From the NCBI GenBank assembly GCA_002104935.1, contig MCGT01000033.1:1-64000 (forward strand): a DNA stretch of 64,000 nucleotides, in the 5' to 3' direction. Of the stretch, positions 34,206 through 47,763 are shown in pieces; the first letter of the stretch is position 1; each line of letters starts with the position of its first letter. The notes below the pieces were generated by a model. The model searched no databases. It saw only the letters and a program-made list of their open reading frames with translations, and was not told the origin of the DNA. The position numbers and the translations under genes are program-made. The stretch comes from Hesseltinella vesiculosa. Its lineage: Eukaryota > Mucoromycota > Mucoromycetes > Mucorales > Cunninghamellaceae.

Positions 34206-35406
34206 TTATGGTTTTGTTAGAAGAGGTGTGGTTTCCTCGTTTTTGGAGGATGGGGTATGCTTGGTAAACCAAGGGTCTAGATGAGTAGTCAACAAGTAAT
34301 AAATGTCTTGGATAATATTGGAATTGGCCTTTTGAATACGCTCCGGGCGGATCCGGTGGTGGTCGTCAACAATGGCAAAGAGGGTCATCTAGCATACAAT
34401 AAAAAAAATCATTACTCCATCCTAGGCAGGTTCTTTTCTGAGCTTTCTTCTTACAATAACCATAGAAATGACGGAAAAACAGGTCCAGGAAGTGATCAAA
34501 AAGGTGGTGATTTGCTGGTAGAGAACGGCATGGTGAATGGGGATGTCCATCATGATCTGACCGGCCATGGCGCCAGGAATCACAACAGCGCCGACGATGG
34601 ACATTTGGGTAATCATTGGTAAGGACGACAGACGGATGGCTTCCCGCGCAATGTGCTGAACAGCTTCCCACCGTGTGGCCCCCATGGCCAGGTAGGTCTC
34701 TACTTGGTCCATGTGCACCCGGATCTGATACAGCACATAATCCACAGCCATGGACAGAGCCCCCGATGGGCCAAGCAGCAGACCAATGGTGGGTATAAAA
34801 TACTCGGGGTACCAAAATGGATGTTGCCCCAATGCATACTTGCACCCAATCACACCAACAAGCAACGTCGAGCCAAACATCGATAACAGAGCTGCCGGAA
34901 AGTATCCTTGGTGCCGCCAACCGGCTTTGCTATATACCGTTTCACAAACGCTCAAAAATACCATCAACACTGTGAGAAGGATGACATTAATATTTCTGAA
35001 TGAGCTTTCTTTCATTTTTTTTTTTACCCGTGAGCCCCATCACCAATCCGAATTTCCTTGCTTCAAAGATATCTCGCAGAATCAGGCCCTAATCAGATAA
35101 AAAAGGGTGAGGTGCTGACCAGCCAATTTTTTTTTTCTTGGAGTGGGGGAAATGTACCATGATCATTAGTTGAACAGCACATCGAGTAGCAGCGATGATC
35201 AGCTGCTTTTCCAACTGAAGTCCTAAACGAGCAGAGATCACCACTAGAAAAAGGGCCAGGGCCATGCATGGGAACAAGAGAAAAAAAAAACATTTAAATA
35301 CAATCAAGAGCAGGGTTTTGTATGAATATCACTTACCTCCCACCAAAATAAACAACGTTGCAATGCCTACATTAGACCAGCCCAGTGTAGGATAGACATC
35401 GCTCAT
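34206..35406 (-). CDS. UPF0014 / FetB-like membrane permease (YbbM, STAR2/ALS3 relative)
   Basis: Exons about 35406-35337, 35243-35158, 35088-35028, 35015-34455 and 34388-34206. The product matches UPF0014: RLGLQLEKQLIIAATRCAVQ at the N-terminus, then repeated hydrophobic segments and the family core GATRWEAVQHIAREAIRLSS with GAVVIPGAMAGQIM. Bacterial FetB is the permease of an iron-export ABC system; plant ALS3/STAR2 relatives act in aluminium tolerance. The substrate here is unknown. The exon 3/4 junction is not resolved: exon 3 ends at a donor followed by an 11-base A-run, and joining it to exon 4 needs a frame change of one base. A miscounted A or a decayed junction would both explain this. 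The C-terminal tail ends in a soluble stretch with KNEETTPLLTKP. Confidence 0.75.
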
Positions 35407-35639
35407 ACCGCAAACAGCCAAACACACAGCAACGACAAGGAAAAATAGAGAGAAAAAGAGTGGATGAAAAAAAAATAGTTCTTAAAAAAGGGCACTCCGC
35501 TTGGATCTGACAGGTCCAAAGACGCACGCAGAAATGACCACTCTCACTGCTCAGTACGTTGTAACAGCGCAGCCAATCAAGAGGATCGAGATTCCCTTGA
35601 TTGATACATTTTTTATGATAAAAAAAAAGCGCGCTTGTG

Positions 35640-38150
35640 ATTTGGGCTCTTCTCCCTGTTCACTTCATTGACCTGCGTTTTCGACAAATAAAATTTACTG
35701 TCGGTCCCTTCGACCTCAAAGGAAAACATCTTCAAGCTGCTGCCATGGAGAACCATTTACAAGCGATCATTGACAACTCTCTCAAGTCAAGGCATCATCT
35801 CAATAGGTGGAACCCATCTGCATAATTCGGGAACCGTATTCAGTTTTTCTTTTTGAAAATGCAGACTTTCCGATTACGGCAACTTTTGATCCGTTGGTGT
35901 CGTGCATCAGAGAGAATGAGAGACGATCCTGCAGCACGTCATGGCTGGAACAATAACAGAAACCACGGCCCCAAGCACTGCCACAGACAGAAAGGTAGGT
36001 ATTAGCGCCATGCGCTTCTTTCTGTAGCCATTACTTATTTCACAGCAATTGTTCAAAGACTTCTTCGACAGATATGCCAAGCAAGTATCACAGGCATCGC
36101 AGAAGACTTGAATGGCGAAGGTAAGAGATTTGCTTATGCCGCTGCAAGCTTTATTCATGAAAACGCTGGTTTAGCTGCAATTCTAAACTGCCATGACCGA
36201 AGAGGCAGCTCGAAACAGGGAGAGTGAGGTCAAACGCAGCAGACAACAAATTTGATGAGACTAGCAGGACACTTTGAAATTTACACAAGAAATTATTCTG
36301 CGCCTCCCTCTCAAGATGGAACTGACAAGAACATGTGGCTGTTTTAATAACCCAAGACGCTGCCGCCTTCGATAGTTGGACCGAATTCGAAAAATCCTAC
36401 GAACAGCAATTTGACCCTCCTGAGGAGGATGTGAACACCTTCAGCTGGACAACGTTCATCTTTTGGACGGGGACATTTGGACACGCTGGAAGCGTTTCTA
36501 GAAAACCAGGACGTGATCCAATCAATGCAGCTCAGGTAAGTCTCATCACCGACGATTTATTCACGGGCACTGACGTATCTCCTCAACCCAAGGCGACACA
36601 GTGTACTCTGGTGTAGCCCCACTGTTTATCGTCACAGCTGCTTGCCGTCGGGCATTGTTTGACGCGAGCAAAGAGATCCCGCTTGTGGACCTCGAAGTCA
36701 TTAGCACCTGTTTGAGACATCGGCTGCTTACCACCTACGACACCGCAAATTCTTCCTCTTCTACCAGAAAATACAAATATTGACCTTTCATAAAAACAGG
36801 TTCCCGTTTATCAAATTACCGCAGCTATTCATGACGCAGAAGCTACGATGATTTGTGGACATTTTCAGTGCATGTAAGTTGTATCTCCTCTGCTTTTTCA
36901 TCCAAACTCATTTTTTTTTTTGAGCTCCATTTAGCAATAGGCATGTTTACAGCAGTAGCTTTGTCAACAAACGGATCTCAAAGTACGAAGCAAGCTGCCG
37001 TGGATACATTGTTGATGAATGCATGAAGGCGACGGCTTTGTACCTGCAAAGCCTTGACCATCCTGACGCACATTTCGTCCCTGGCGAAGCTGAGCTGGAA
37101 TCCATGACCAGGCAACTCTCAGCAGCTGGCATGACGGGTGGGCTGATGGCCTGATCAAGAACGATGAAATCGAGATCCTGCTAACGGAAGTATCGAATGG
37201 GTTTGGCGATACAACCAAACAAAAAACAAGTTTGATCATTACATGGCCATGTTTGGCATGCTCGCTTTGCGAAGACTCTCGCCGACCCATTCCTACAAGC
37301 ATCTTTCTCGCCATTTTCAGGAATCAAGATGCATTTCATCCTTGTCCATGGTAGGCGGAGAAGATGGTCCACTTGCTTCGGCTCCTCATTTTTAAAGCAT
37401 AGGCACAGCTTTCCGACATTGGACGATGTCATCACCAGCCCCAGGACTATACAGTTAATATCATTTAAACTTATAAAAATGGATTTGGGATTTTCGAAAA
37501 AATATTAGTTATAAGCTTTTGTTGGTTTATACAGTATATGGCATTTCCGAGGCACAAAAATGCTCAAAAGGCATACGGTTTCCATATTAGGCGTGCGGTG
37601 ATTTAATACAGTCACAGAAAACCAAAAATTATTACTTTATAAAAACGATAAGTTTAAATGATATTGACTGTATGTGATCAAGGAACAGCGAGCGACGGTG
37701 CCTCTTGAATTCAAGGACAAGGGGCTTGGCATGGAGCCTTTTGTTGCCTTCCACCAGACTCTGGGCGTAAGTCTTTGATGTGGAGTTTTGCGGAACGCTC
37801 ATTTTCTTTGTAAGTAGATGGCATGTGGCGCGACCATCCTGGGCATTGAACGACTCAAGCAGGACCATAAGCAGTCGGTACGGTCTGGTGGCAAAAAGCC
37901 AAGCCTGTCCACCCTTATCCAGCCCGCAATTGTGCGACTCAGTGAAGGCAAGCGCGCCAACATTGTCGCCGATCATGGCCCTGAGAGCACCCTGTTGAGC
38001 CCAGCAAGCCATTCCCATTTTTTTTTTCGTCGACACTACCACAGTAAATGCAGACTGTATCCCAGCCGGACTGGAATCATAAACATATCTTTCTTTATCA
38101 CAAATGGGCACACCATGATCACACAGGTGCCTTTCCCGCTCTGCAGTTGA
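35640..38150 (+). pseudogene. Decayed multi-exon gene, interrupted near its 3' half by a MITE
   Basis: Protein-like blocks on the plus strand are scattered through 2.5 kb: 35700-35820, 36338-36535, 36600-36780, 36925-37155 (FVNKRISKYEASCRGYIVDE and LYLQSLDHPDAHFVPGEAEL), 37150-37380, 37680-37770 and 37818-38000. Stop codons and frame changes separate them. At about 37225 the frame shifts so that HYMAMFGMLALRRLS continues the protein. The MITE at 37452-37670 lies between two blocks. The sequence flavour recalls a repeated family of mucoralean hypothetical proteins (memory-based, weak). Function unknown. Confidence 0.45.
37452..37670. mobile_element. Tc1/mariner-type MITE
   Basis: Terminal inverted repeats: 37449-37474 is the reverse complement of 37648-37673 over 26 bases with one mismatch. 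The element begins CAGT and ends ACTG and is flanked on both sides by TA, the target-site duplication of the Tc1/mariner superfamily. The 219-bp interior is AT-rich with no coding capacity, so it is non-autonomous. Confidence 0.88.
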
Positions 38151-38478
38151 GCTAAATATTGTGAATGAGTCAATGTTCCAAGAAGAGTGCTCCTCCTCAA
38201 AAAGATATTAATACGAATTCCATTCAGGCGGAATTTGTTTTCGTGTGCCACCAAAAAAACACGTGCAAGTGGTCCTGGTGTCACTTTCATTGGACAGCGG
38301 GCTCTGATGGGTTACTGGCATTGCGGAGGCTTTCCGAAAGATTAAATGTTTTCATTTCAATTAGAAAAAAAAAAGGCACAGAGGACAGGCAAGGTAATAG
38401 GGCGTAAATAAATAGATAGATAGAGATAAAAAATGAAGAATAGGAGAGAACAAGGAGCCGCTTTTTATACCCAGTCGG
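38151..38478. other. Intergenic spacer
   Basis: No gene seen; a short TAGA-type repeat (about 38409-38428) lies near the 3' end of the next gene. Confidence 0.4.
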
Positions 38479-39375
38479 TCAATGGAGGTCAAGCGTTGGA
38501 AGGGTCACCTGTTTGGCGTGGGTCAGTTGCAATTCGGTCAAGAGGCGTTGGTCTTGGTCGAGATGTTGCCGGACGCGCTTAGTAAGGTGGTCCATGGGTA
38601 TGCTGAAAGGTAAAAGAGGTCGATCGGGGTGATCGGGATCGGCCAGGACAGGAGACCAGTGCAAGTACAGGCCAAGGAGGTATTGATCCATGCGCTGTTT
38701 CGCGAGAAGAAGGAGATCCAGGCATTGTTGGTACATCAATAGATCCGGTGGTGCATGTGCAGGTAGAGCGACAGGGAGCCGAGGAGGTGAAGCGATATAT
38801 TTGTCCAAGACCTCATCACATAGCGGTTGGGATTTGGAGGACGGTGTGGGTGGCGGCGTGAGCAAGGAGCAGGAAGGCCTTGGAGCAGGGCAAGGTGGCA
38901 ATAGTGATGGTGGCAGGGTGGATGCCAGGCACCGGATTTGCTGCTCGTAGAAGCAGGTGAGTTCTTGGGATCGAGCGAGTTGTTTCCTTGCTTGCTGGAC
39001 TCGGACAGTCAACTCGGTGCGGGTTTCCTGTAGACAGGCAAGCTGGGCTGCCAGCCGTTCCGACTGGCGCTGGAGTTTGACAATATCCTTGGCACTGGCG
39101 GTTGGCGAATTGTTAGGATGGAGATGTCCCATCTTGCGTTGCATGCGTCCATTGGCAAGGTCTAATCGCTTGGCCCAGATGTCGAAATGGTCTCGATGTT
39201 GCTGCTGCTGAAGCAATTGGGCTTGCGTTGCCTGGACTTGCTGCAGCAAAGTGCTGTGTCGTTTGTGTAGCGATGACAGCGTCTCTTGTCCAACCACCGA
39301 TCGTCGTGCCGTCGATGCTGCTGATCCACGATGCGTTAACAATGATAATTGACTTGAATCCACCTGACTCATCAT
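38479..39375 (-). CDS. Coiled-coil protein of unknown function
   Basis: A single-exon frame; starting at the ATG of MMSQVDSSQLSL (39375) it encodes 298 residues. The open frame extends upstream but only through poly-Lys/poly-Phe from homopolymers, so the internal start is preferred. Residues about 30-70 (LHKRHSTLLQQVQATQAQLL) and about 100-145 (KLQRQSERLAAQLACLQETR) have heptad patterns of a coiled coil. A Pro/Ser-rich linker follows (about 160-195). The last 90 residues (LLMYQQCLDLLLLAKQRMDQ) look helical. Not recognised; a structural or scaffold role would be a guess. Confidence 0.75.
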   Translation of the reverse strand: MMSQVDSSQLSLLTHRGSAASTARRSVVGQETLSSLHKRHSTLLQQVQATQAQLLQQQQHRDHFDIWAKRLDLANGRMQRKMGHLHPNNSPTASAKDIVKLQRQSERLAAQLACLQETRTELTVRVQQARKQLARSQELTCFYEQQIRCLASTLPPSLLPPCPAPRPSCSLLTPPPTPSSKSQPLCDEVLDKYIASPPRLPVALPAHAPPDLLMYQQCLDLLLLAKQRMDQYLLGLYLHWSPVLADPDHPDRPLLPFSIPMDHLTKRVRQHLDQDQRLLTELQLTHAKQVTLPTLDLH

Positions 39376-40031
39376 GTGTGAAAAAAAAAAGAAAGAAGGA
39401 TCAGAAAAAAAATCACACCGCCTCCTGCTGTCATGCATCTTTTTTTTTTTTTTCTTTTTGTTGTCCCACCCACTCCCTCCTTTTTTTTTCATTGGCTTTT
39501 TTCCCCCATCCTTTTCCCTTGTAGTGCTCACGTTGATGAGATCCAAAAATGAAAATATCCTGTGATTTATTTGTTCCTTCTTGCTCTATCGGGAAAGGCA
39601 CCCAATGAATCAAAAACGACGCACAAGGCTGACATCAACATAAAAAAGGGGAATCACCACTCAAAGCAAGGGATCCGCATGCGTGCCTAGCATACAAAAA
39701 AAAATACATGGCAAAGTTTTCACTGGCAAATGGTTAAACTTTCCACGAAAAAGCACCCAAAGACGTCCATGCGAACCATCGAGGCTATCGTGTAGCATAT
39801 TTGGACGCCGACTGCTGTCCTACTACGACAGAGTATGAAAAAAGAAAAAGTGAAGAGAAAAGCCTGTTCCCCGCTCTCCCCCTTTCTCTTTCACTCCTTT
39901 TTTCTTTTTAATCAGCAAGGTCAAGGTGTCTCAGGTTTTGTCTCTTTATTATCTGTCAAAAGCGGTCCATTTAAAAGAACAGGCTTGTGGTGCACAGTAC
40001 GGTACAGACAACGAACGTTTGGCATGAGACC
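39376..40031. other. Intergenic region
   Basis: Shared upstream region of the coiled-coil gene (-). T-runs and short frames only, up to the start of the inverted-repeat arm at 40032. Confidence 0.4.
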
Positions 40032-40381
40032 AAAAAAAAAAAGTTAAAAGACGGGGAAGTAAAAAGTTGCCGATGATACTCACAAATACAGTTTTTATGT
40101 TTGTGCTAGACTTCACTGTGGAAAGCGCAAGCAACTTCCGTTCATTCCGCAAAATGGTCAAGGATACACAAGACGACTGGCTGACCATTGGGTACGTGCG
40201 CAAGTCGGTGGAAGTGAATCTCAAGGATGAAGCAAGACGATGCCTCCTTGAACTCATGGCCGCTAAGATGAGATCAAAAATGCTCTGTCAACAAGTCTTT
40301 GCTTCCTGGTGCTCTGGTGCCCACTCATCCATCCTTGATCGCGACCACAAAGACTCCCCAAGTATGCAATACGTTGATGGT
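40032..40381 (+). pseudogene. Left arm of a 350-bp inverted repeat: inverted partial copy of the gene at 40584-42016
   Basis: This stretch is the reverse complement of 40967-41316 with only two mismatches (bases 40367-40368). It reproduces, in opposite orientation, most of intron 3 (starting right after its GT at the A-run) and almost all of exon 4 of the neighbouring gene. On its own plus strand it can be read as an open frame, but it has no start, upstream exon or downstream exon of its own. Because intron sequence is included, the copy arose at DNA level, not through a spliced RNA. Confidence 0.93.
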
Positions 40382-40583
40382 ATTTCTTTATTGAGGGGAG
40401 AGGAACTAATAATGGTGTGAGTGTGTGTGTGTGTGTGTGTGAGTGAGATATGTATGGGGCACAATGGCTACTTATGGAGAGAGACGCAAAAAAAAAGGGG
40501 GGGGATATGTACAAAAATATAAATGTGGTGGGGAATAAGATATAAACAGAGGGAAAAAAAAAGATCGAGATACCGGTACAAGA
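40382..40583. repeat. Short spacer with a GT microsatellite
   Basis: About twelve GT dinucleotides at 40417-40445, between the left inverted-repeat arm and the stop codon of the minus-strand gene; the rest is probably 3' UTR. Confidence 0.6.
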
Positions 40584-42016
40584 TCAAATTGTTGATCGTC
40601 GGACACATGGGGGTCTGCAGGCAAACTTGTCGATGATACCTTCCACACGCAGCAGTTCATGGCGCGTCAGAACCTCCGGGTGATCGCCATGGTCAATTAC
40701 AACCTCCTTCACTTTCTTGGCCATCCTAAAGATAAAAAATAAAGGTCTCGTTAGCTCGGAGCCCAATCATTCCATGGTCACCCTTACTTCAGAAATTCAT
40801 ACACGTCGTCTGGGTTTGTTGAGAAGCCGGCAAAATCAATGACAGCCAATCGTACATTCTTGGAAGACTTGGTCGCCATTGCCACCAGATCTGCAAAAAA
40901 AAAAAAAAGAAGTAAGCCAGCCAAATCAACGCGCTCCTTCTTTCTTCCCTATTCACCTTGAGTATCACCATCAACGTATAACATACTTGGGGAGTCTTTG
41001 TGGTCGCGATCAAGGATGGATGAGTGGGCACCAGAGCACCAGGAAGCAAAGACTTGTTGACAGAGCATTTTTGATCTCATCTTAGCGGCCATGAGTTCAA
41101 GGAGGCATCGTCTTGCTTCATCCTTGAGATTCACTTCCACCGACTTGCGCACGTACCCAATGGTCAGCCAGTCGTCTTGTGTATCCTTGACCATTTTGCG
41201 GAATGAACGGAAGTTGCTTGCGCTTTCCACAGTGAAGTCTAGCACAAACATAAAAACTGTATTTGTGAGTATCATCGGCAACTTTTTACTTCCCCGTCTT
41301 TTAACTTTTTTTTTTTACCTCTGAATTCTTCTTTCACAACATGCAGCGGTCGTCCTCGCTGTCGTTTCCCGTCGATCATCTGTCTTGTTTTCGTTCCAAA
41401 GCATTTTTCTTTTCCAACCCAGTCGTTGATTTGGTCCATGGTTATGACATCGGTGGGGATATAGGGCTTGATGATATCGTAGATCATGGTTTCTGTTGCA
41501 AAGACTGGATATGTGATATCGCCCAAAGGTTGTTTTCGTAAGATAAGCTTCAGAGTGTACATAACGGATCGTCTTGTTGGAACCACTAAACAAATTGATA
41601 TTACCATCAGAAAAGCAAAATAAAGCATAGAGAGAGAGAGAGAGGGTAGGCATACCTGTCATGTCTTGTTCATCACTTGAGGAAGAAGCTTTTTCAGATT
41701 CTTGCCAATAGGTACTGAAAGGTTGTGTTAGTATTAAAAGCACGCCATCTTTTTTTTTTAATTATTACTTAGAACTTTCAATGGCATCGATAGTACGTTT
41801 CGCACCAAGCACAGGAGACGCCGGGAATGTGATAAACTTCCAAGGCTTCATTGCAATAACTTCAATGCTTGCAAATGTCACATCTTCTTTATTTCCGTTA
41901 GGAAACACGACAGGCACAAGGCCAGCTGCTTTCAATCTGTCTTTGGCTACACGCTTGTTGTCTTCATTAATCGCTAAACCATAACCAACGCATGCTGCAG
42001 TTCCTAAACTAAACAT
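40584..42016 (-). CDS. Six-exon gene, possible resolvase-like (serine recombinase-like) fold
   Basis: Exons 42016-41769, 41714-41656, 41585-41319, 41238-40957, 40890-40788 and 40725-40584 join in frame to 366 residues, all GT-AG; intron 1 has an ideal TACTAAC branch site. The middle part has an AT-hook-like RQRGRP (about 187-192). Then WLTIGYVRKSVEVN (about 217-230), LAVIDFAGFSTNPDDVYEFL and VKEVVIDHGDH follow the strand-helix order of a serine-recombinase catalytic domain, with Ser in the GYVRKS position, but the conserved Arg motif (DRLSR-like) is replaced by DFAGFS. Homology is inference at fold level; the protein may be catalytically dead or unrelated. The frame is also open upstream through a 12-bp minisatellite. 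Exon 4 is duplicated in inverted orientation at 40032-40381. Confidence 0.75.
40967..41316 (-). repeat. Right arm of the 350-bp inverted repeat
   Basis: Spans most of intron 3 and exon 4 of the minus-strand gene and pairs with 40032-40381 (348 of 350 identical). The 585-bp spacer contains exons 5 and 6. One end of the repeat coincides with an 11-base A/T-run. Confidence 0.95.
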
Positions 42017-42115
42017 TGCAAGTGATAACGAGGGCGAGTAAAAAAATAAAGAGTAAGAGAAACAGGGAGAGTGCATGCTGAAAAATATGATAAAAAGGCA
42101 AAAATGTGTCACATG

Positions 42116-42692
42116 GCCCAAAAGAGTGGCCAAAAGAGTGGCCAAAAGAGTGGCCAAAAGAGTGGCCAAAAGAGTGGCCAAAAGAGTGGCCAAAAGAGTG
42201 GCCAAAAGAGTGCAAAAGAGTGCAAAAGATGCAAAAGAGTGGCCAAAAGAGTGGCCAAAAGAGTGGCCAAAAGAGTGACCAAAAAGAGTGGCCAAAAGAG
42301 TGGCCAAAAGAGTGGCCAAAAGAGTGGCCAAAAAAAGAGTGGCCAAAAGAGTGGCCAAAAGAGTGGCCAAAAGAGTGCAAAGACCAAAAAGAGTGGCCAA
42401 AAGAGTGGCAAAAGAGTGGCCAAAAAGAGTGGCCAAAAGAGTGGCCAAAAGAGTGGCCAAAAGACAAAAGAGTGGCCAAAAAGAGTGGCCAAAAAGAGTG
42501 GCAAAAGAGTGGCAAAAGAGTGACCAAAAGAGTGACCAAAAAAGAGTGGCCAAAAAGAGTGGCCAAAAGAGTGGCCAAAAGAGTGGCCAAAAGTGCAAGA
42601 GTGGCCAAAAGAGTGGCCAAAAGAGTGGCCAAAAGAGTGGCCAAAAGAGTGCCAAAAGAGTGGCCAAAAGAGTGGCCAAAAGAGTGGCCAAA
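42116..42692 (+). repeat. 12-bp minisatellite (unit AAAAGAGTGGCC), about 45 copies
   Basis: Near-perfect tandem copies over about 575 bp, with occasional units lacking GGCC or carrying an extra A or GACC. The unit is a multiple of three without stop codons in any frame, so all six frames are open (WPKE, VAKR, SGQK on the plus strand; FGHS, LATL, WPLF on the minus strand); these are not genes. Partial 15-20-bp repeats (AGATTGGAGAGCACTGGATA) follow at 42700-42830. It lies 100 bp upstream of the ATG at 42016. Confidence 0.95.
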
Positions 42693-42830
42693 AAAGAGGG
42701 AAGATTGGAGAGCACTGGATATAGGAAATGTTTGATAGCACTGGAGCTGCTGGAAGTTGGAAAGATTGGAGAGAGCTGGGGCTGCTGGAGTTTGGATAGA
42801 TTGGAGAGCACTGGATACTGAACAGCTAGG

Positions 42831-43174
42831 GACTGGCAACCATTCTCTTGAAAATGTTTTTGTCAAAACGATTTAACAGTTCATCCAATCGGTTCACTCG
42901 TCTAAAATTTTAGTCACAGCTCAATGAAATCCACGGCAAACCTCCAAGTGGTGACGGAAATCCATAGAAGGTGCACTTCATTTTAAATAAACCACGCTTA
43001 TTAAGACGCTCTCCCGTTTTGATTTTGAGTTTTTTTTTTTAATTTACTGTAAGGGTAATTGTAGCACACAAAAAGCAAAGAGAAAATATGGCGATGACAA
43101 GATAAAGAAAAAAGGGAGAGGTGGTTAAAGAGTAGATGCGTGATGATAGATAGAGACACAGATGTGCAATAATT
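42831..43174. other. Intergenic spacer
   Basis: No gene seen between the minisatellite region and the 3' end of the first deubiquitinase. Confidence 0.45.
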
Positions 43175-47251
<4,077 letters not shown>

Positions 47252-47763
47252 ATCCGATCGAGGTCTTTTTGAAGGAGATTCAGAGCCACGGCTAGTTCTT
47301 TTAGTAATCAAATCCACTTTATCTCGAATCTTGGACAGTGTGATCAAAGGATTGTGATTCCAAAAAGATAGAAAAAAAAAAGAAAGGGGGAAAGAGAGAC
47401 GAAAGAGAAAAAAAAAAGTGACAAGCCCTTTGCTGGAAAAAAGGCGGGCGAGGCGGAATCTGAAAAAAACGACTTCGTGCACAGCTGACGGCGAAAAAAA
47501 AAAAAAAAAAGGGGCATCCAAACAAAAGTTCATGAACAGTGCGTTTTCTTTGGTCTATTTTTTGATTTTTACTACATAAATGTTAAAGAGAGTGATGAGA
47601 GGGGGGGGGGAGGTCTTAATTTCATTGATCCGTTTTATTCGATCGTCCGCTTGCTGCGTCGCTAATAATAAAAATAGACAGGAAAAGGCCCAAACGTTGC
47701 AGATTTTAAGGAGAACCAGCCCTGTAGGTTTTGATTGTTTCTTCATTACATCGGAATAGTTCA
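47252..47763. other. Spacer between the two tandem deubiquitinase genes
   Basis: Holds the 3' flank of the short copy and the 5' flank of the long copy. A- and G-runs (about 47380-47520, 47600-47610); no gene seen. The part just above 47251 (to about 47310) may be coding 5' extension. Confidence 0.4.

Noticed and set aside
42075..42821. Six long overlapping ORFs of WPKE/VAKR/SGQK and FGHS/LATL/WPLF repeats
   Set aside because: They are read-through of a stop-free 12-bp minisatellite in every frame on both strands; no codon bias or unique sequence supports translation, apart from the possible N-terminal extension noted in the findings.
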